Shown: positions 1-8,275 of the stretch, one piece after another
Position numbering within the stretch: the first letter of the stretch is position 1
Layout: every line of letters starts with the position of its first letter
From: Burkholderia sp. Bp9143
GTDB taxonomy: Bacteria > Pseudomonadota > Gammaproteobacteria > Burkholderiales > Burkholderiaceae
Assembly (NCBI RefSeq): GCF_003853645.1
Contig: NZ_QTPO01000007.1
Location: 62,001-126,000, forward strand
Direction of reading: 5' to 3'
DNA length: 64,000 bases
Program-made: the position numbers and the translations under genes
Notes under the pieces: generated by a model
The model's input: the letters and a program-made list of their open reading frames with translations, nothing else
The model's database searches: none
Told to the model about the DNA's origin: nothing

Positions 1-379
1 CATGGCGCACGTAGAACGATGCCGTTTCGCCGAGTTCGCGGCTCAGCGTCTCGAGCAACGGTTCGACGACCGGGCCGACCCGGAACGAGCGCTGATACAG
101 CGCGGCGAGCCGCAACGGCTCGTGTCCGACCGCGTACTGGCCATCGTCGAGCTTGCGCATGAAGCCGCCGTGCTCGAGCGCGGCGAGTAGGCGCAGGATC
201 GTGCTCTTGTACAGGCCGGTGCGGCGCGACAGCTCCGCGAGCGACAGCCGGTCGTCGGTTTGCCCGAAAGCGTGGAGGATCGCGAACGCGCGATCGAGGA
301 CGGCGACGCCGCTGGAGGTTTCGGCCGACGAATCGGGCGCTTCGTCGGTGTGATCTGCGGGAGTCGGGGTCGGGGGCAC
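1..379 (-). CDS. IclR-family transcriptional regulator (5' part only)
   Basis: N-terminal 126 residues of an IclR-type regulator that runs off the window edge. After a Pro/Asp-rich head of about 25 residues, the winged HTH is clear: VAVLDRAFAILHAF, then LSLAELSRRTGLYKSTILRLL, then a wing ending in GQYAVG. The start of the ligand domain follows (LETLSRELGETASFYVRH). The GTG at 379 is chosen because the frame stays open and no ATG lies nearer the HTH. It is divergent from the lyase/CoA-transferase operon, whose promoter holds three matching inverted repeats, so it is the likely local regulator of that operon. The ligand cannot be told from the fragment. Confidence 0.88.
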   Translation of the reverse strand, partial: MPPTPTPADHTDEAPDSSAETSSGVAVLDRAFAILHAFGQTDDRLSLAELSRRTGLYKSTILRLLAALEHGGFMRKLDDGQYAVGHEPLRLAALYQRSFRVGPVVEPLLETLSRELGETASFYVRH

Positions 380-418
380 GGCTTGCGGTTCCTTGGCTGA
401 CGGTCGATCGACTATAGC

Positions 419-539
419 GTTCTGTCTGATAGAACTCAAGTTCCAAAAAATCGCAATTTCACGGGTATACCCCGCTTACAGCCGATTCGGCACACCTCTA
501 AAGTTCCGTCAAACAGAACGATGTTCTTTCAGATAGAAC
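419..539. promoter_or_regulatory. Three IclR-type operator-like repeats
   Basis: Three copies of GTTCY-N7-AGAAC lie between the divergent IclR and lyase genes: 419-435 (GTTCTGTCTGATAGAAC), 503-519 (GTTCCGTCAAACAGAAC) and 523-539 (GTTCTTTCAGATAGAAC). Centre spacings are 20 and 84 bp, near whole helical turns. The last copy ends 14 bp before the lyase ATG at 554. IclR-family proteins often bind short palindromes as tandem dimers, so these are the best candidates for the site of the adjacent regulator. Confidence 0.65.
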
Positions 540-553
540 TTTTGAGGTATCGA

Positions 554-1540
554 ATGAGCGTTTCCGAATATCCGAAGGTGCTGGTCAGCGAGGTCGGGCC
601 GCGCGACGGGCTGCAGAGCATCAAGGCCGTTATGCGGACGGCCGACAAGTTGCGCTGGATCACCGCGCTTGCCGCGGCCGGCCTGCGCGAGATCGAGGTC
701 GGGTCGTTCGTGCCCGCACGGCTGTTGCCGCAGATGGCCGACGTGCAGGCAGTCGTCGCGCATGCGCTGGCGATTCCCGGGCTGCACGTCGCCGCGCTCG
801 CGCCGAACCTGCGTGGTGCCGAAAGCGCGTTCGAGGCGGGCGTCCACAAGCTGACGTTGCCGGTATCGGTGACAGAAGCGCACTCGCTGGCGAACATCCG
901 CAAGACGCCGGCGCAGATGATCGACGAGGTGCGCGCGGTCGTCGCGCTGCGCGATGCGCGGTTTCCGGCGGTGCAGATCGAGGCGGGCGTGTCGGTCGCG
1001 TTCGGTTGCACGATCGCCGGCGCGGTCTCCGACGACGAGACGATCGCGATGGCGGTCGCGATGGCCGAATGCGGTGTCGACGAGATCGGGCTCTCCGACA
1101 CGAGCGGCTACGCGAACCCGGCGCAGGTGCGCCGGCTGTTCATGCGCCTGCGGCGCGAAGTCGGCGACAAGGCCGGCGGCGCGCACTTCCACAACACGCG
1201 CGGGCAGGGGCTCGCCAACGTCGTCGCGGCGCTCGACGCCGGCGTGACGACGATCGACGCGAGCCAGGGCGGTCTTGGCGGCTGCCCGTATGCACCGGGC
1301 GCGACCGGCAACATCGTCACCGAGGATCTCGTGTTCCTGCTGGAGTCGATGGGGTACGACACGGGCGTCGACGCCGACGCGCTGCTCGCCGCGCGCGCGA
1401 TCCTGCACGCGGCGTTGCCGGCCGAGGCGTTGTACGGCCACGTGCCGGACGCGGGGCTGCCGAAGGGGTTCCGGTATGCGGACGGCCGGGTGCCGACCGC
1501 GCCCCAACCGGAAGGATGCCTGACGGGAGTCGCGCAATGA
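554..1540 (+). CDS. Hydroxymethylglutaryl-CoA lyase-like aldolase
   Basis: A 328-residue TIM-barrel acyl-CoA lyase of the HMGL/DRE family, which cleaves a beta-hydroxyacyl-CoA to acetyl-CoA plus a keto acid. The metal/substrate loop GPRDGLQ is at residues 15-21 and the Cys signature GGLGGCPYAPGATGN is near 240-253, both intact. The ATG at 554 follows a GAGG box; the upstream in-frame ATG at 521 lies inside an operator-like repeat and lacks a ribosome site. The stop overlaps the next start (ATGA). With a CoA-transferase, an organic-anion MFS carrier and an amidohydrolase beside it, the true substrate may be another branched hydroxyacyl-CoA, such as a citramalyl-CoA, rather than HMG-CoA. Confidence 0.88.
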   Translation: MSVSEYPKVLVSEVGPRDGLQSIKAVMRTADKLRWITALAAAGLREIEVGSFVPARLLPQMADVQAVVAHALAIPGLHVAALAPNLRGAESAFEAGVHKLTLPVSVTEAHSLANIRKTPAQMIDEVRAVVALRDARFPAVQIEAGVSVAFGCTIAGAVSDDETIAMAVAMAECGVDEIGLSDTSGYANPAQVRRLFMRLRREVGDKAGGAHFHNTRGQGLANVVAALDAGVTTIDASQGGLGGCPYAPGATGNIVTEDLVFLLESMGYDTGVDADALLAARAILHAALPAEALYGHVPDAGLPKGFRYADGRVPTAPQPEGCLTGVAQ

Positions 1541-2832
1541 ACGATCGCCAACCGGCTTCGGCGCTGCCGTACGACGGCGTGCGCGTGATCGAGATGACGC
1601 ACATGGTGATGGGCCCGACCTGCGGGATGCTGCTCGCGGATCTCGGTGCGGAAGTCATCAAGATAGAACCGATCGCGGGCGACAGCACGCGTGCGCTGCG
1701 CGGTTCCGGCGCGGGCTTCTTCGGGATGTTCAACCGCAACAAGAAGAGCCTCGCGGTCGACGTGAAGGATCCGCGCGGACTCGAGATCGTGCGGCGGCTC
1801 GTCGCGACGGCGGACGTCTTCAGCGAGAACTTCAAGAGCGGCACGATGGACCGGCTCGGCCTCGGTTATCCGGCGCTGTCCTCGCTGAATCCGCGCCTGG
1901 TGTACGTGTCGCACAAGGGCTTCCTGCCGGGGCCGTACGAACATCGCACCGCGCTCGACGAAGTGGTGCAGATGATGGGCGGCCTCGCGTACATGACGGG
2001 CCCCGAGGGCCGGCCGTTGCGTGCGGGCTCGAGCGTGAACGACATCATGGGCGGGATGTTCGGCGCGATCGGCGCGATGGCCGCGCTCGCGCAGCGCGAA
2101 CGCACCGGGCGCGGCCAGCAGGTGCAGAGCTCGCTGTTCGAGAACAACGTGTTCCTCGTCGCGCAGCACATGATGCAGTTCGCGGTGACGGGGCAGGCCG
2201 CGTCGCCGATGCCGAGCCGCATTTCCGCATGGGCCGTCTACGACGTGTTTTCGGTGAAGGACGGCGAGCAGATCTTTCTCGCGGTCGTGTCGGACACGCA
2301 ATGGGCGCTGTTTTGCGACGCCTTCGGCCTGGACGCGCTGAAGGACGATGCGCGCCTTGCGACCAACAACTTGCGCGTGCAGGCCCGCGAGTGGCTGCTG
2401 CCCGAACTGCGTGCGCGGCTCGCCGCGCATTCGGCGGCGGAGATCGGCGCGACGTTCGAATCGATCGGCCTGCCGTATGCGCCGATCACGAAGCCCCAGG
2501 ACCTGTTCGACGATCCGCATCTGCTCGCGACCGGCGGCCTCGAAGCCGTGACGCTGCCGGCCGACGCGAGCAGCGCCGGCCGGCCGGTCGACACGCGCAC
2601 CGCGCTGCTGCCGCTGACGCTCGCGGGCGAGCGCCTGCGGTTGCGTTCGGCGCCGCCCGCGCTTGGTCAGGACACCTGCGCGCTGCTCGGCGAGCTGGGT
2701 TATACGCCGGACGAGGCCCGCGCGCTGATCGACGCCGGCGTTGTCGCGGGTCGGCACGGACACGGTGCGGATGGCCTGCCGCCGGGCGTACCGGCCGACA
2801 CGCCTTCGCCGAACGAAGTGGCGAGCGCGTAG
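1537..2832 (+). CDS. CaiB/BaiF (class III) CoA-transferase
   Basis: A 431-residue family III CoA-transferase, which moves CoA between carboxylates through an aspartyl-CoA thioester. The N-terminal Rossmann-like block VRVIEMTHMVMGPTCGMLLADLGAEVIKIE is typical. The catalytic Asp is at position 169 (SSVNDIMGG), the number known for formyl-CoA transferase. The ATG at 1537 overlaps the lyase stop by 4 bp, implying translational coupling. Most likely it activates the substrate that the lyase then splits. The C-terminal extension beyond about residue 400 is low-complexity and poorly conserved in appearance. Confidence 0.9.
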   Translation: MNDRQPASALPYDGVRVIEMTHMVMGPTCGMLLADLGAEVIKIEPIAGDSTRALRGSGAGFFGMFNRNKKSLAVDVKDPRGLEIVRRLVATADVFSENFKSGTMDRLGLGYPALSSLNPRLVYVSHKGFLPGPYEHRTALDEVVQMMGGLAYMTGPEGRPLRAGSSVNDIMGGMFGAIGAMAALAQRERTGRGQQVQSSLFENNVFLVAQHMMQFAVTGQAASPMPSRISAWAVYDVFSVKDGEQIFLAVVSDTQWALFCDAFGLDALKDDARLATNNLRVQAREWLLPELRARLAAHSAAEIGATFESIGLPYAPITKPQDLFDDPHLLATGGLEAVTLPADASSAGRPVDTRTALLPLTLAGERLRLRSAPPALGQDTCALLGELGYTPDEARALIDAGVVAGRHGHGADGLPPGVPADTPSPNEVASA

Positions 2833-2915
2833 CGCCGCCGCGATCCATCGAACGAACAAGGCATCCCGGCCGCGTGATCGCGCGGTCGCGGAGTGCCGCA
2901 TCCACGGAGACAACC

Positions 2916-4223
2916 ATGACATCCGCTTCCCCGGCGCTGGCCGCCGATCGCGAGACCGACGCGTCGATCGAGCAACGGGCCGTGCGCAAGGCCGCATGGC
3001 GCTTCATTCCGCTGCTCGCGCTCGCGTACTTCTTCAACTACCTCGACCGCACGAGCGTCGGGTTCGCGGCGCTGACGATGAACCGCGATCTCGGCTTGAC
3101 CGCGACGCAGTTCGGCTGGGGCGCCGGGATCATGTTCGCGGGCTATTGCGTGTTCGAAGTGCCGAGCAACCTCGCGCTGTACCGCTTCGGTGCGCGGCGC
3201 TGGCTCGCGCGCATCATGGTCACGTGGGGGCTGATGGCGGCGGCGACCGCGCTCGCGACGGGGCCGACCAGTTTCTATGCGATCCGGCTGCTGCTCGGCA
3301 TCGGCGAGGCCGGTTTTTTCCCCGGCGTGATCTTCTTCCTCGCGGTGTGGTTCCCGGCGAGTTACCGCACGCGCGTGCTTGCCTGGTTCACCGTGTCGAC
3401 ACCGCTGTCGTCGCTGATCGGCGGCCCGCTGTCGACGTGGCTGCTGCAACTCGACGGCGCGCTCGGCCTTGCAGGCTGGAAGTGGATGTTCATCGTCGAA
3501 GGGCTGCCCGCGTGCGCGCTCGGCTTTCTCGTGCTGAAGCTCCTGTCCGACTCCCCGGCCACGGCTGCCTGGCTGTCGGACGACGAGCGTACCGCGCTGC
3601 AGCGCGCGTTCGAGCGCGAAGGCGCCGCCGCCGGCCGCAAGAAGCGCTTCGGCGTCGCGCTGCGAGACGTGCGCGTGTACCTGCTCGCGCTGATCTCGTT
3701 CGGCTTCACGATGGGCTCGTACGGCATCGGCATCTGGCTGCCGCAGATGCTGAAGGCGCACGGGATGTCCACGATGCAGACCGGCTGGTTGTCCGCGGTG
3801 CCTTACTTCTTCGCGACGATCGCGCTGCTGTGGTGGGCGAAGCGGGTGGACCGTCGCGGCGGCCCGGTCGCGAACCTGGCGATCGGGCTGGCCATCGGCG
3901 CGGTGGCGCTCGGCGTGTCGACCCACTTCCTGACGCTCGGGCCGGCGCTCGTCGGCATCACGCTCGCGCTGATCGGCACGATTGCGGGACGCACGATCTT
4001 CTATACGCTGCCTTCGCGCTTCCTGTCCGGCCAGGCAGCGGCCGGCGGGCTGGCGCTGATCAACTCGATCGGCGCGCTCGGCGGATTCGCGGGCCCTTAT
4101 CTCGTCGGCTACCTGAAGGACAGCTTCGGCACCTTCACGGCCGGGATGCTCGGCCTCGCGATCGTCCTGGCGATCACGACGCTGCTCACGCTGTCGCTGT
4201 ACGCATTCGACCGGAGCGAATGA
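2916..4223 (+). CDS. MFS transporter, anion:cation symporter type
   Basis: A 435-residue, 12-helix major facilitator carrier. An N-terminal cytosolic segment of about 25 residues precedes helix 1 (FIPLLALAYFFNYLDRTSVG); the NYLDR motif is characteristic of the anion:cation symporter family, which carries tartrate, hexuronates and phthalates. A long charged central loop lies near residues 215-245. The ATG at 2916 follows CGGAG and comes 83 bp after the CoA-transferase. Only 1 bp separates its stop from the amidohydrolase start. It probably imports the organic acid metabolised by this cluster. Confidence 0.88.
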   Translation: MTSASPALAADRETDASIEQRAVRKAAWRFIPLLALAYFFNYLDRTSVGFAALTMNRDLGLTATQFGWGAGIMFAGYCVFEVPSNLALYRFGARRWLARIMVTWGLMAAATALATGPTSFYAIRLLLGIGEAGFFPGVIFFLAVWFPASYRTRVLAWFTVSTPLSSLIGGPLSTWLLQLDGALGLAGWKWMFIVEGLPACALGFLVLKLLSDSPATAAWLSDDERTALQRAFEREGAAAGRKKRFGVALRDVRVYLLALISFGFTMGSYGIGIWLPQMLKAHGMSTMQTGWLSAVPYFFATIALLWWAKRVDRRGGPVANLAIGLAIGAVALGVSTHFLTLGPALVGITLALIGTIAGRTIFYTLPSRFLSGQAAAGGLALINSIGALGGFAGPYLVGYLKDSFGTFTAGMLGLAIVLAITTLLTLSLYAFDRSE

Positions 4224-4224
4224 C

Positions 4225-5349
4225 ATGACCTTTTCGATCAAACGACGCCGGCTGCTCGGCGCGGCCGCGGCATCGCTCGCGCTCCCTGCATTGGCCGATA
4301 CGCGCACGCCGGCTGAAAACGGAGCTTCCCGCATGACGACGCAAAGCAACTATCTCGCGGTACGAAGCGACTGGCTCGCATCCGCGCTCGAACCCGCACT
4401 CGATCCGGATCTGCCGATCGTCGATGCGCATCACCACTTCTACGAGCGGCCGGGCTGGATCTATATGCTCGACGACTATCTGCAGGATGCGCGGTCCGGC
4501 CACAACATCCAGGCATCCGTCTACATGCAGGCGCTGACGCGCTATCGCGATGCGGGCCCGACCGAACTGAAGCCTGTCGGCGAGACGGCCTACGTCGCCG
4601 GCGTGACGGAGCCGCTGCAACGCAGCGGCCCGGCCGTCGCGAAAGGCATCGTCGGGCATGCGGACCTGAGGCTCGGCGCCCGCGTGCGCGACGTGCTCGA
4701 AGCGCATGTCGACGCGGGGCGCGGACGCTTTCGCGGCGTTCGGCACCTGAGTACGTGGGATGCCGATCCGTCGCTCGCCAACCCGTTGTCGGCGGTGCCG
4801 CGCGGGCTGCTGCTCGATCCCGCGTACCGGGCCGGCGTCGCGCAGCTCGCGCCGCTCGGACTGTCATACGACGCGTGGCTGTTCTTTCCGCAATTGCCCG
4901 AGCTGTTCGATCTGGCGAAGGCGAACCCCGACACGCGGATCGTCGTCAATCACTGCGGCGGCGTCGTGCGGATCGCGAGCTATGCGGACAAGCGGCCGGA
5001 AGTCTTCCAGCGCTGGTCGGCGTCGATGCGCGAACTCGCGCGGCTGCCGAACGTATTCGTGAAGGTCGGCGGCCTCGGCATGCGGATCAACGGGTTCGAT
5101 TTCGAGAAGGGCGAGCGGCCGCCGTCGTCCGAACAGCTCGCCGACGCGTGGAAGCCATGGATGCATACGTGCATCGAGGCATTCGGCGCCGAGCGCTGCA
5201 TGTTCGAGAGCAATTTCCCGGTCGACAAGGGCTCGTATTCGTACGTGAATGGCTGGAACGCGTTCAAGCGGCTGACCGCGCATGCAAGCCCGAACGAGCG
5301 TGCTGCGCTGTTCCGCGGGACCGTCTCGCGCGTGTACCGGCTGGGCTGA
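4225..5349 (+). CDS. Amidohydrolase-2 family hydrolase/lactonase
   Basis: A TIM-barrel metal-dependent hydrolase of the amidohydrolase-2 group (374 residues from the ATG at 4225). DAHHHFYE gives the first metal-binding HxH, VNHCGG the strand-6 His, and MFESNFPVDKGS the C-terminal acidic motif seen in 2-pyrone-4,6-dicarboxylate lactonase relatives. The first 25 residues look like a Tat-type leader (KRRRLLGAAAAS...ALAD). An in-frame ATG at 4333, preceded by GGAG, would give a leaderless 338-residue enzyme. As last gene of the cluster it may open a lactone, amide or ester before CoA activation. Confidence 0.85.
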   Translation: MTFSIKRRRLLGAAAASLALPALADTRTPAENGASRMTTQSNYLAVRSDWLASALEPALDPDLPIVDAHHHFYERPGWIYMLDDYLQDARSGHNIQASVYMQALTRYRDAGPTELKPVGETAYVAGVTEPLQRSGPAVAKGIVGHADLRLGARVRDVLEAHVDAGRGRFRGVRHLSTWDADPSLANPLSAVPRGLLLDPAYRAGVAQLAPLGLSYDAWLFFPQLPELFDLAKANPDTRIVVNHCGGVVRIASYADKRPEVFQRWSASMRELARLPNVFVKVGGLGMRINGFDFEKGERPPSSEQLADAWKPWMHTCIEAFGAERCMFESNFPVDKGSYSYVNGWNAFKRLTAHASPNERAALFRGTVSRVYRLG

Positions 5350-5381
5350 CGCGTACCGCGCACGTCGCATCGCGCCAGGCC

Positions 5382-5858
5382 CTAGCCCGTCTCGACCAGC
5401 GCCGCGAGCCGGGCCAGCGCCATCCGCCAGCCGGTCTCGTTGTCGGCGGCCGGCACACCCGGCGGCACACCGTCGTGCACCGCATCGACGCGCGTGCCGC
5501 CGGCTTCGTCGGATAGTGTGATCGTGATCGTCATTGCGCCGCGCAGCATCGGATCGTCGGTTTCGAACACGTCGATCTCGACGATCCGCTCGTCGGGCAC
5601 GAGCGTCACGAAGCGGCCGTGATAGGTGTCGGTGTGCGCGGTGGTCTTGCCGGTGCCGTCGGACGGTTCGTCATAGCTCAGCGACACGCGCAGCGCACCG
5701 CCTTCGCGCGCGTCGTATGCGTACACGCGGCACGTCATGCCGTCCGGCACTTTCCATTGTTCGACGGCGTGCGGATCGAGCAGCGCGCGGTAGACGCGCC
5801 CGCGCGGCGCGTTCAGGTGCCGGCTGACCCGGGTCGAATGCGTGTGCATGTGCAGCAT
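5382..5858 (-). CDS. SRPBCC (AHSA1-like) protein
   Basis: A 158-residue START-like helix-grip protein. STRVSRHLNAPRGRVYRALLDPHAVEQWKVPDGM is the usual opening of the activator-of-Hsp90 (AHSA1) branch, and the C-terminal helix is GWRMALARLAALVE. The ATG at 5858 is chosen over 5891 because GGAGG precedes it at proper spacing. It points the same way as a second SRPBCC gene and an ArsR regulator just upstream, an arrangement common in Burkholderia. Such proteins bind hydrophobic ligands; no ligand can be inferred. Confidence 0.88.
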   Translation of the reverse strand: MLHMHTHSTRVSRHLNAPRGRVYRALLDPHAVEQWKVPDGMTCRVYAYDAREGGALRVSLSYDEPSDGTGKTTAHTDTYHGRFVTLVPDERIVEIDVFETDDPMLRGAMTITITLSDEAGGTRVDAVHDGVPPGVPAADNETGWRMALARLAALVETG

Positions 5859-5979
5859 GTGGCCTCCCGCGGAGCGCGCGCGACGGTGCACGCCGGATGC
5901 CGGCGTGTCGTCATGCTTCCTTCAGGAATCCTAGGCGCGTGCGCGGCGTCATGCAATCGGACCGTGCACGCGCTCGCAT

Positions 5980-6465
5980 TCAGCGCAATGCGGCCGCGAA
6001 TTCGTCGAGCTGCGTGATGCAGATGTTCCAGCCCTCGAAGAACCCGAGCGCCTCGTGGCGCTCGCGCGTCGCCGCGTCGGGATGCATCACGCGCGCCTCG
6101 TAGCGGCAGCCGGCGGCGTCATCCGCCATCGTGATGATGGCCGTGAAGCCCAGCCACGGCACCTGCGGCCGCCAGCCGCCCGCGAGCATCGACGTGAATA
6201 CGATCCGCGCTTCCGGCACGATGTCGAGGAAGCAGCCGGGGTTGTTGCTCGTGCCGCCGTCGGGGCCGCGCATGAACGTGTGGAAGGCGCCGCCCGGGCG
6301 CAGGTCGAACGCACGGACTTCGGTGGTCCACGGTTTCGGGCACCACCATTCCTTCAGCAGTTCGGGATCGGTCCAGGCGCGCCAGAGCACCTGACGCGGC
6401 GCGCGCAGCGTGCGCGTGATGACGAGGTCATGGGCTTCGGCGGGGGCGACGTGGCTGGCTGACAT
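5980..6465 (-). CDS. SRPBCC (AHSA1-like) protein
   Basis: A 161-residue helix-grip protein. LVITRTLRAPRQVLWRAWTDPELLKEWW is the diagnostic N-terminal helix-strand pair, followed by the RPGGAF strand and the closing ALGFFEGWNICITQLDEF helix. A strong GGAGGAG lies upstream of the ATG at 6465. The first 38 bp overlap the end of the ArsR-type regulator, so the two are one transcript. ArsR-SRPBCC pairs are frequent in proteobacteria, where the regulator controls its partner. The ligand is unknown. Confidence 0.9.
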   Translation of the reverse strand: MSASHVAPAEAHDLVITRTLRAPRQVLWRAWTDPELLKEWWCPKPWTTEVRAFDLRPGGAFHTFMRGPDGGTSNNPGCFLDIVPEARIVFTSMLAGGWRPQVPWLGFTAIITMADDAAGCRYEARVMHPDAATRERHEALGFFEGWNICITQLDEFAAALR

Positions 6466-6805
6466 GTGTTTGCTCCTCCTGGTGACGGCGTTCGACGAAT
6501 TCCACGAGACGATCGGCGCGCGCTTCCCACAGCACGCGCTGCGAGGCGAGCCACTGCTCGGCTTCCGCCAGCCGGCCGCCGACCAGCTCGCAGGTGCGCG
6601 AGCGGCCGGTTTTCCGGGTCGTGACGAGGCCGCTGCGCTCGAGCACCGCCACGTGCTTCATGAACGACGGCAGCGCCATGTCGAACGGCGCGGCCAGTTC
6701 CGAGACGGTCCGCCCGCCATTGCCGAGCGCGCCGACGATCGCGCAGCGCGTCGGATCGGCGAGGGCGTGGAATACGTCGCTGATACCGGGTTTAAAGTTA
6801 GCCAT
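6428..6805 (-). CDS. ArsR-family HTH regulator
   Basis: A 125-residue winged-helix regulator. DVFHALADPTRCAIVGALGNGGRTVSELAAPFDMALPSFMKHVAVLERSGLV covers the ArsR HTH, and the wing is TTRKTGRSRTCELV. No metal-binding cysteine pair (CxCxxC) is present in helix alpha-3, so it belongs to the non-metal group that usually accompanies SRPBCC proteins. The ATG at 6805 (MANFKPG) is preferred over 6841 because family members start here. The end overlaps the SRPBCC gene by 38 bp. Confidence 0.9.
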   Translation of the reverse strand: MANFKPGISDVFHALADPTRCAIVGALGNGGRTVSELAAPFDMALPSFMKHVAVLERSGLVTTRKTGRSRTCELVGGRLAEAEQWLASQRVLWEARADRLVEFVERRHQEEQTHVSQPRRPRRSP

Positions 6806-7000
6806 GCGGCTAAGTATAGGCGATGCAGCGGGAATTTTCATCGCTTAGGATGATGGGGCGGTAACACGCGCCGGCCGGGCTGGGCGCCGTGTTGCCGGGC
6901 CCCGCCGCCGTTGCGCATGTATCGATCGCATGCCGGCGTTCCATTCGATCCGGGCGCACGCCGACCGAACGCGTGCCCCGCCTGATATACCGGAGAGGGT

Positions 7001-7531
7001 ATGACAGAACCTGTTACCGTCCGCCGCGTCGACGCGAGCGAAGCGCATGCCTGCGTCGACGCGCTGGCCGACGTGCTGATCGATTGCGTCGAAGGCGGCG
7101 CGTCCGTCAGCTTCATGTTGCCGATCGAACGCTCAACCGCCGTCGCGTTCTGGACGCGTGTCGCCGACGGCGTCGCGAGCGGCGAGCGCATCCTGCTGGT
7201 CGCCGAGGATGCGGCCGGCCGGATCGTCGGCACCGTGCAGGTCGTAACCGCGCAGCCGGAGAATCAACCGCATCGCGCGGACATCGCGAAGATGCTCGTG
7301 TCCCGTCATGCGCGTCGGCAGGGGATCGCCGCGCGGCTGATGGCGGCCGCCGATCAAGCCGCGCGCGACGCAGGCAAGACGGTGCTCGTGCTCGACACCG
7401 TGACGGGCGGCGATGCCGAGCGCCTGTACGAGCGGGCCGGCTGGCAGCGCGTGGGCGTCGTGCCGAACTACGCGCTGATGCCCGACGGCGCGCTGTGCGC
7501 GACGACGTATTTTCACAAGCAGCTCGCGTAA
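7001..7531 (+). CDS. GNAT-family N-acetyltransferase
   Basis: A 176-residue acetyl-CoA-dependent N-acetyltransferase. The acetyl-CoA pyrophosphate loop is in motif A, KMLVSRHARRQGIAARLM (residues about 97-114). The final LVLDTVTGGDAERLYERAGWQRVG block is the C-terminal GNAT strand-helix pair. GGAGAGGGT precedes the ATG. It stands alone, divergent from the ArsR/SRPBCC unit. The acceptor (small amine, amino acid or toxin) cannot be told from the sequence. Confidence 0.9.
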   Translation: MTEPVTVRRVDASEAHACVDALADVLIDCVEGGASVSFMLPIERSTAVAFWTRVADGVASGERILLVAEDAAGRIVGTVQVVTAQPENQPHRADIAKMLVSRHARRQGIAARLMAAADQAARDAGKTVLVLDTVTGGDAERLYERAGWQRVGVVPNYALMPDGALCATTYFHKQLA

Positions 7532-7665
7532 TGGGGCGGGATGCGATCCCGATCCGGTTTGCGTTCGACATGCGTGTGGGAAAGAAAAGCCGGCCGGCGG
7601 CAGTGCCGCTCCGATATATTCGTGCTGGAACACGCCACCACACCGCCACCGGAATTGCCGCCTCG

Positions 7666-8244
7666 ATGAAACGCTCCCATGTCGCCTTTGCCCTCACGGG
7701 CCTGCTCGTCGCGCTTCCGATAGCCGCCTATGCGCTCGTCAAGCCGCTGCGCGTCGTCGCGCCCGCGCTGCTCCCCGGCGTGTCCTGCCCGAGCGCGGAC
7801 ATCTGCACGGACGATGCCGCGAAGTTCGGCGCCGCGCAGCAGCTCTATCGCGACGGCTATGCGCGCGCGGCGGCGGCCGTGGGCCCGTTTCGCGACGCAC
7901 CGCGCGTCGTGTTCTGCTCGACGCGCGAGTGTGCCGACAAGTTCGGTCTAGGCGAACGCGCGGCACTGACGCTCGGGGATTTCGGCGTGGTCATCGCGCC
8001 GCGCGGCTGGCAGACGTACTTTCTCGCACACGAGCTGATCCACCACCGTCAGGCCGAAGTGCTCGGCAACCTCGCGGTCGCGACCAAGCCGCGCTGGCTG
8101 ATCGAGGGAATGGCGTATGCGCTCAGCGACGATCCGCGTCATCCGCTGACGGAGCCGTTCGAGTCGTGGCGCACGCAATTCGCAGCGTGGCATGCCGCGC
8201 TCGGCCAGCAGCCGCTGTGGGACGCCGCAAGGGCTGTGGAATAG
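7666..8244 (+). CDS. Membrane-anchored HExxH (zincin-like) protein
   Basis: A 192-residue protein of unknown function. An N-terminal segment, HVAFALTGLLVALPIAAYAL, is a signal anchor or uncleaved signal peptide. A pair of cysteines (CPSADIC) follows, then FCSTREC, so disulfides in the periplasm are likely. H122-E123-L-I-H126 with a following IEGMAYALSDD helix fits the zinc-binding helix and third acidic ligand of a gluzincin-type metallopeptidase. It begins 135 bp after the GNAT gene. Peptidase activity is inference from the motif; the family has no name I recognise. Confidence 0.75.
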   Translation: MKRSHVAFALTGLLVALPIAAYALVKPLRVVAPALLPGVSCPSADICTDDAAKFGAAQQLYRDGYARAAAAVGPFRDAPRVVFCSTRECADKFGLGERAALTLGDFGVVIAPRGWQTYFLAHELIHHRQAEVLGNLAVATKPRWLIEGMAYALSDDPRHPLTEPFESWRTQFAAWHAALGQQPLWDAARAVE

Positions 8245-8275
8245 CGATCGCGCGCGACGGGCGCCCGCCGTGCCG

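Noticed and set aside
521-553. An earlier ATG for the lyase (521)
   Set aside because: It lies within an operator-like repeat and has no ribosome site; 554 has GAGG and matches family starts.
509-1537. Long ORF on the opposite strand of the lyase
   Set aside because: A shadow of GC-rich coding; His/Arg-rich translation with no domain. The same applies to many long antisense ORFs elsewhere (for example 2700-4349, 9035-11182 and 31238-33667).
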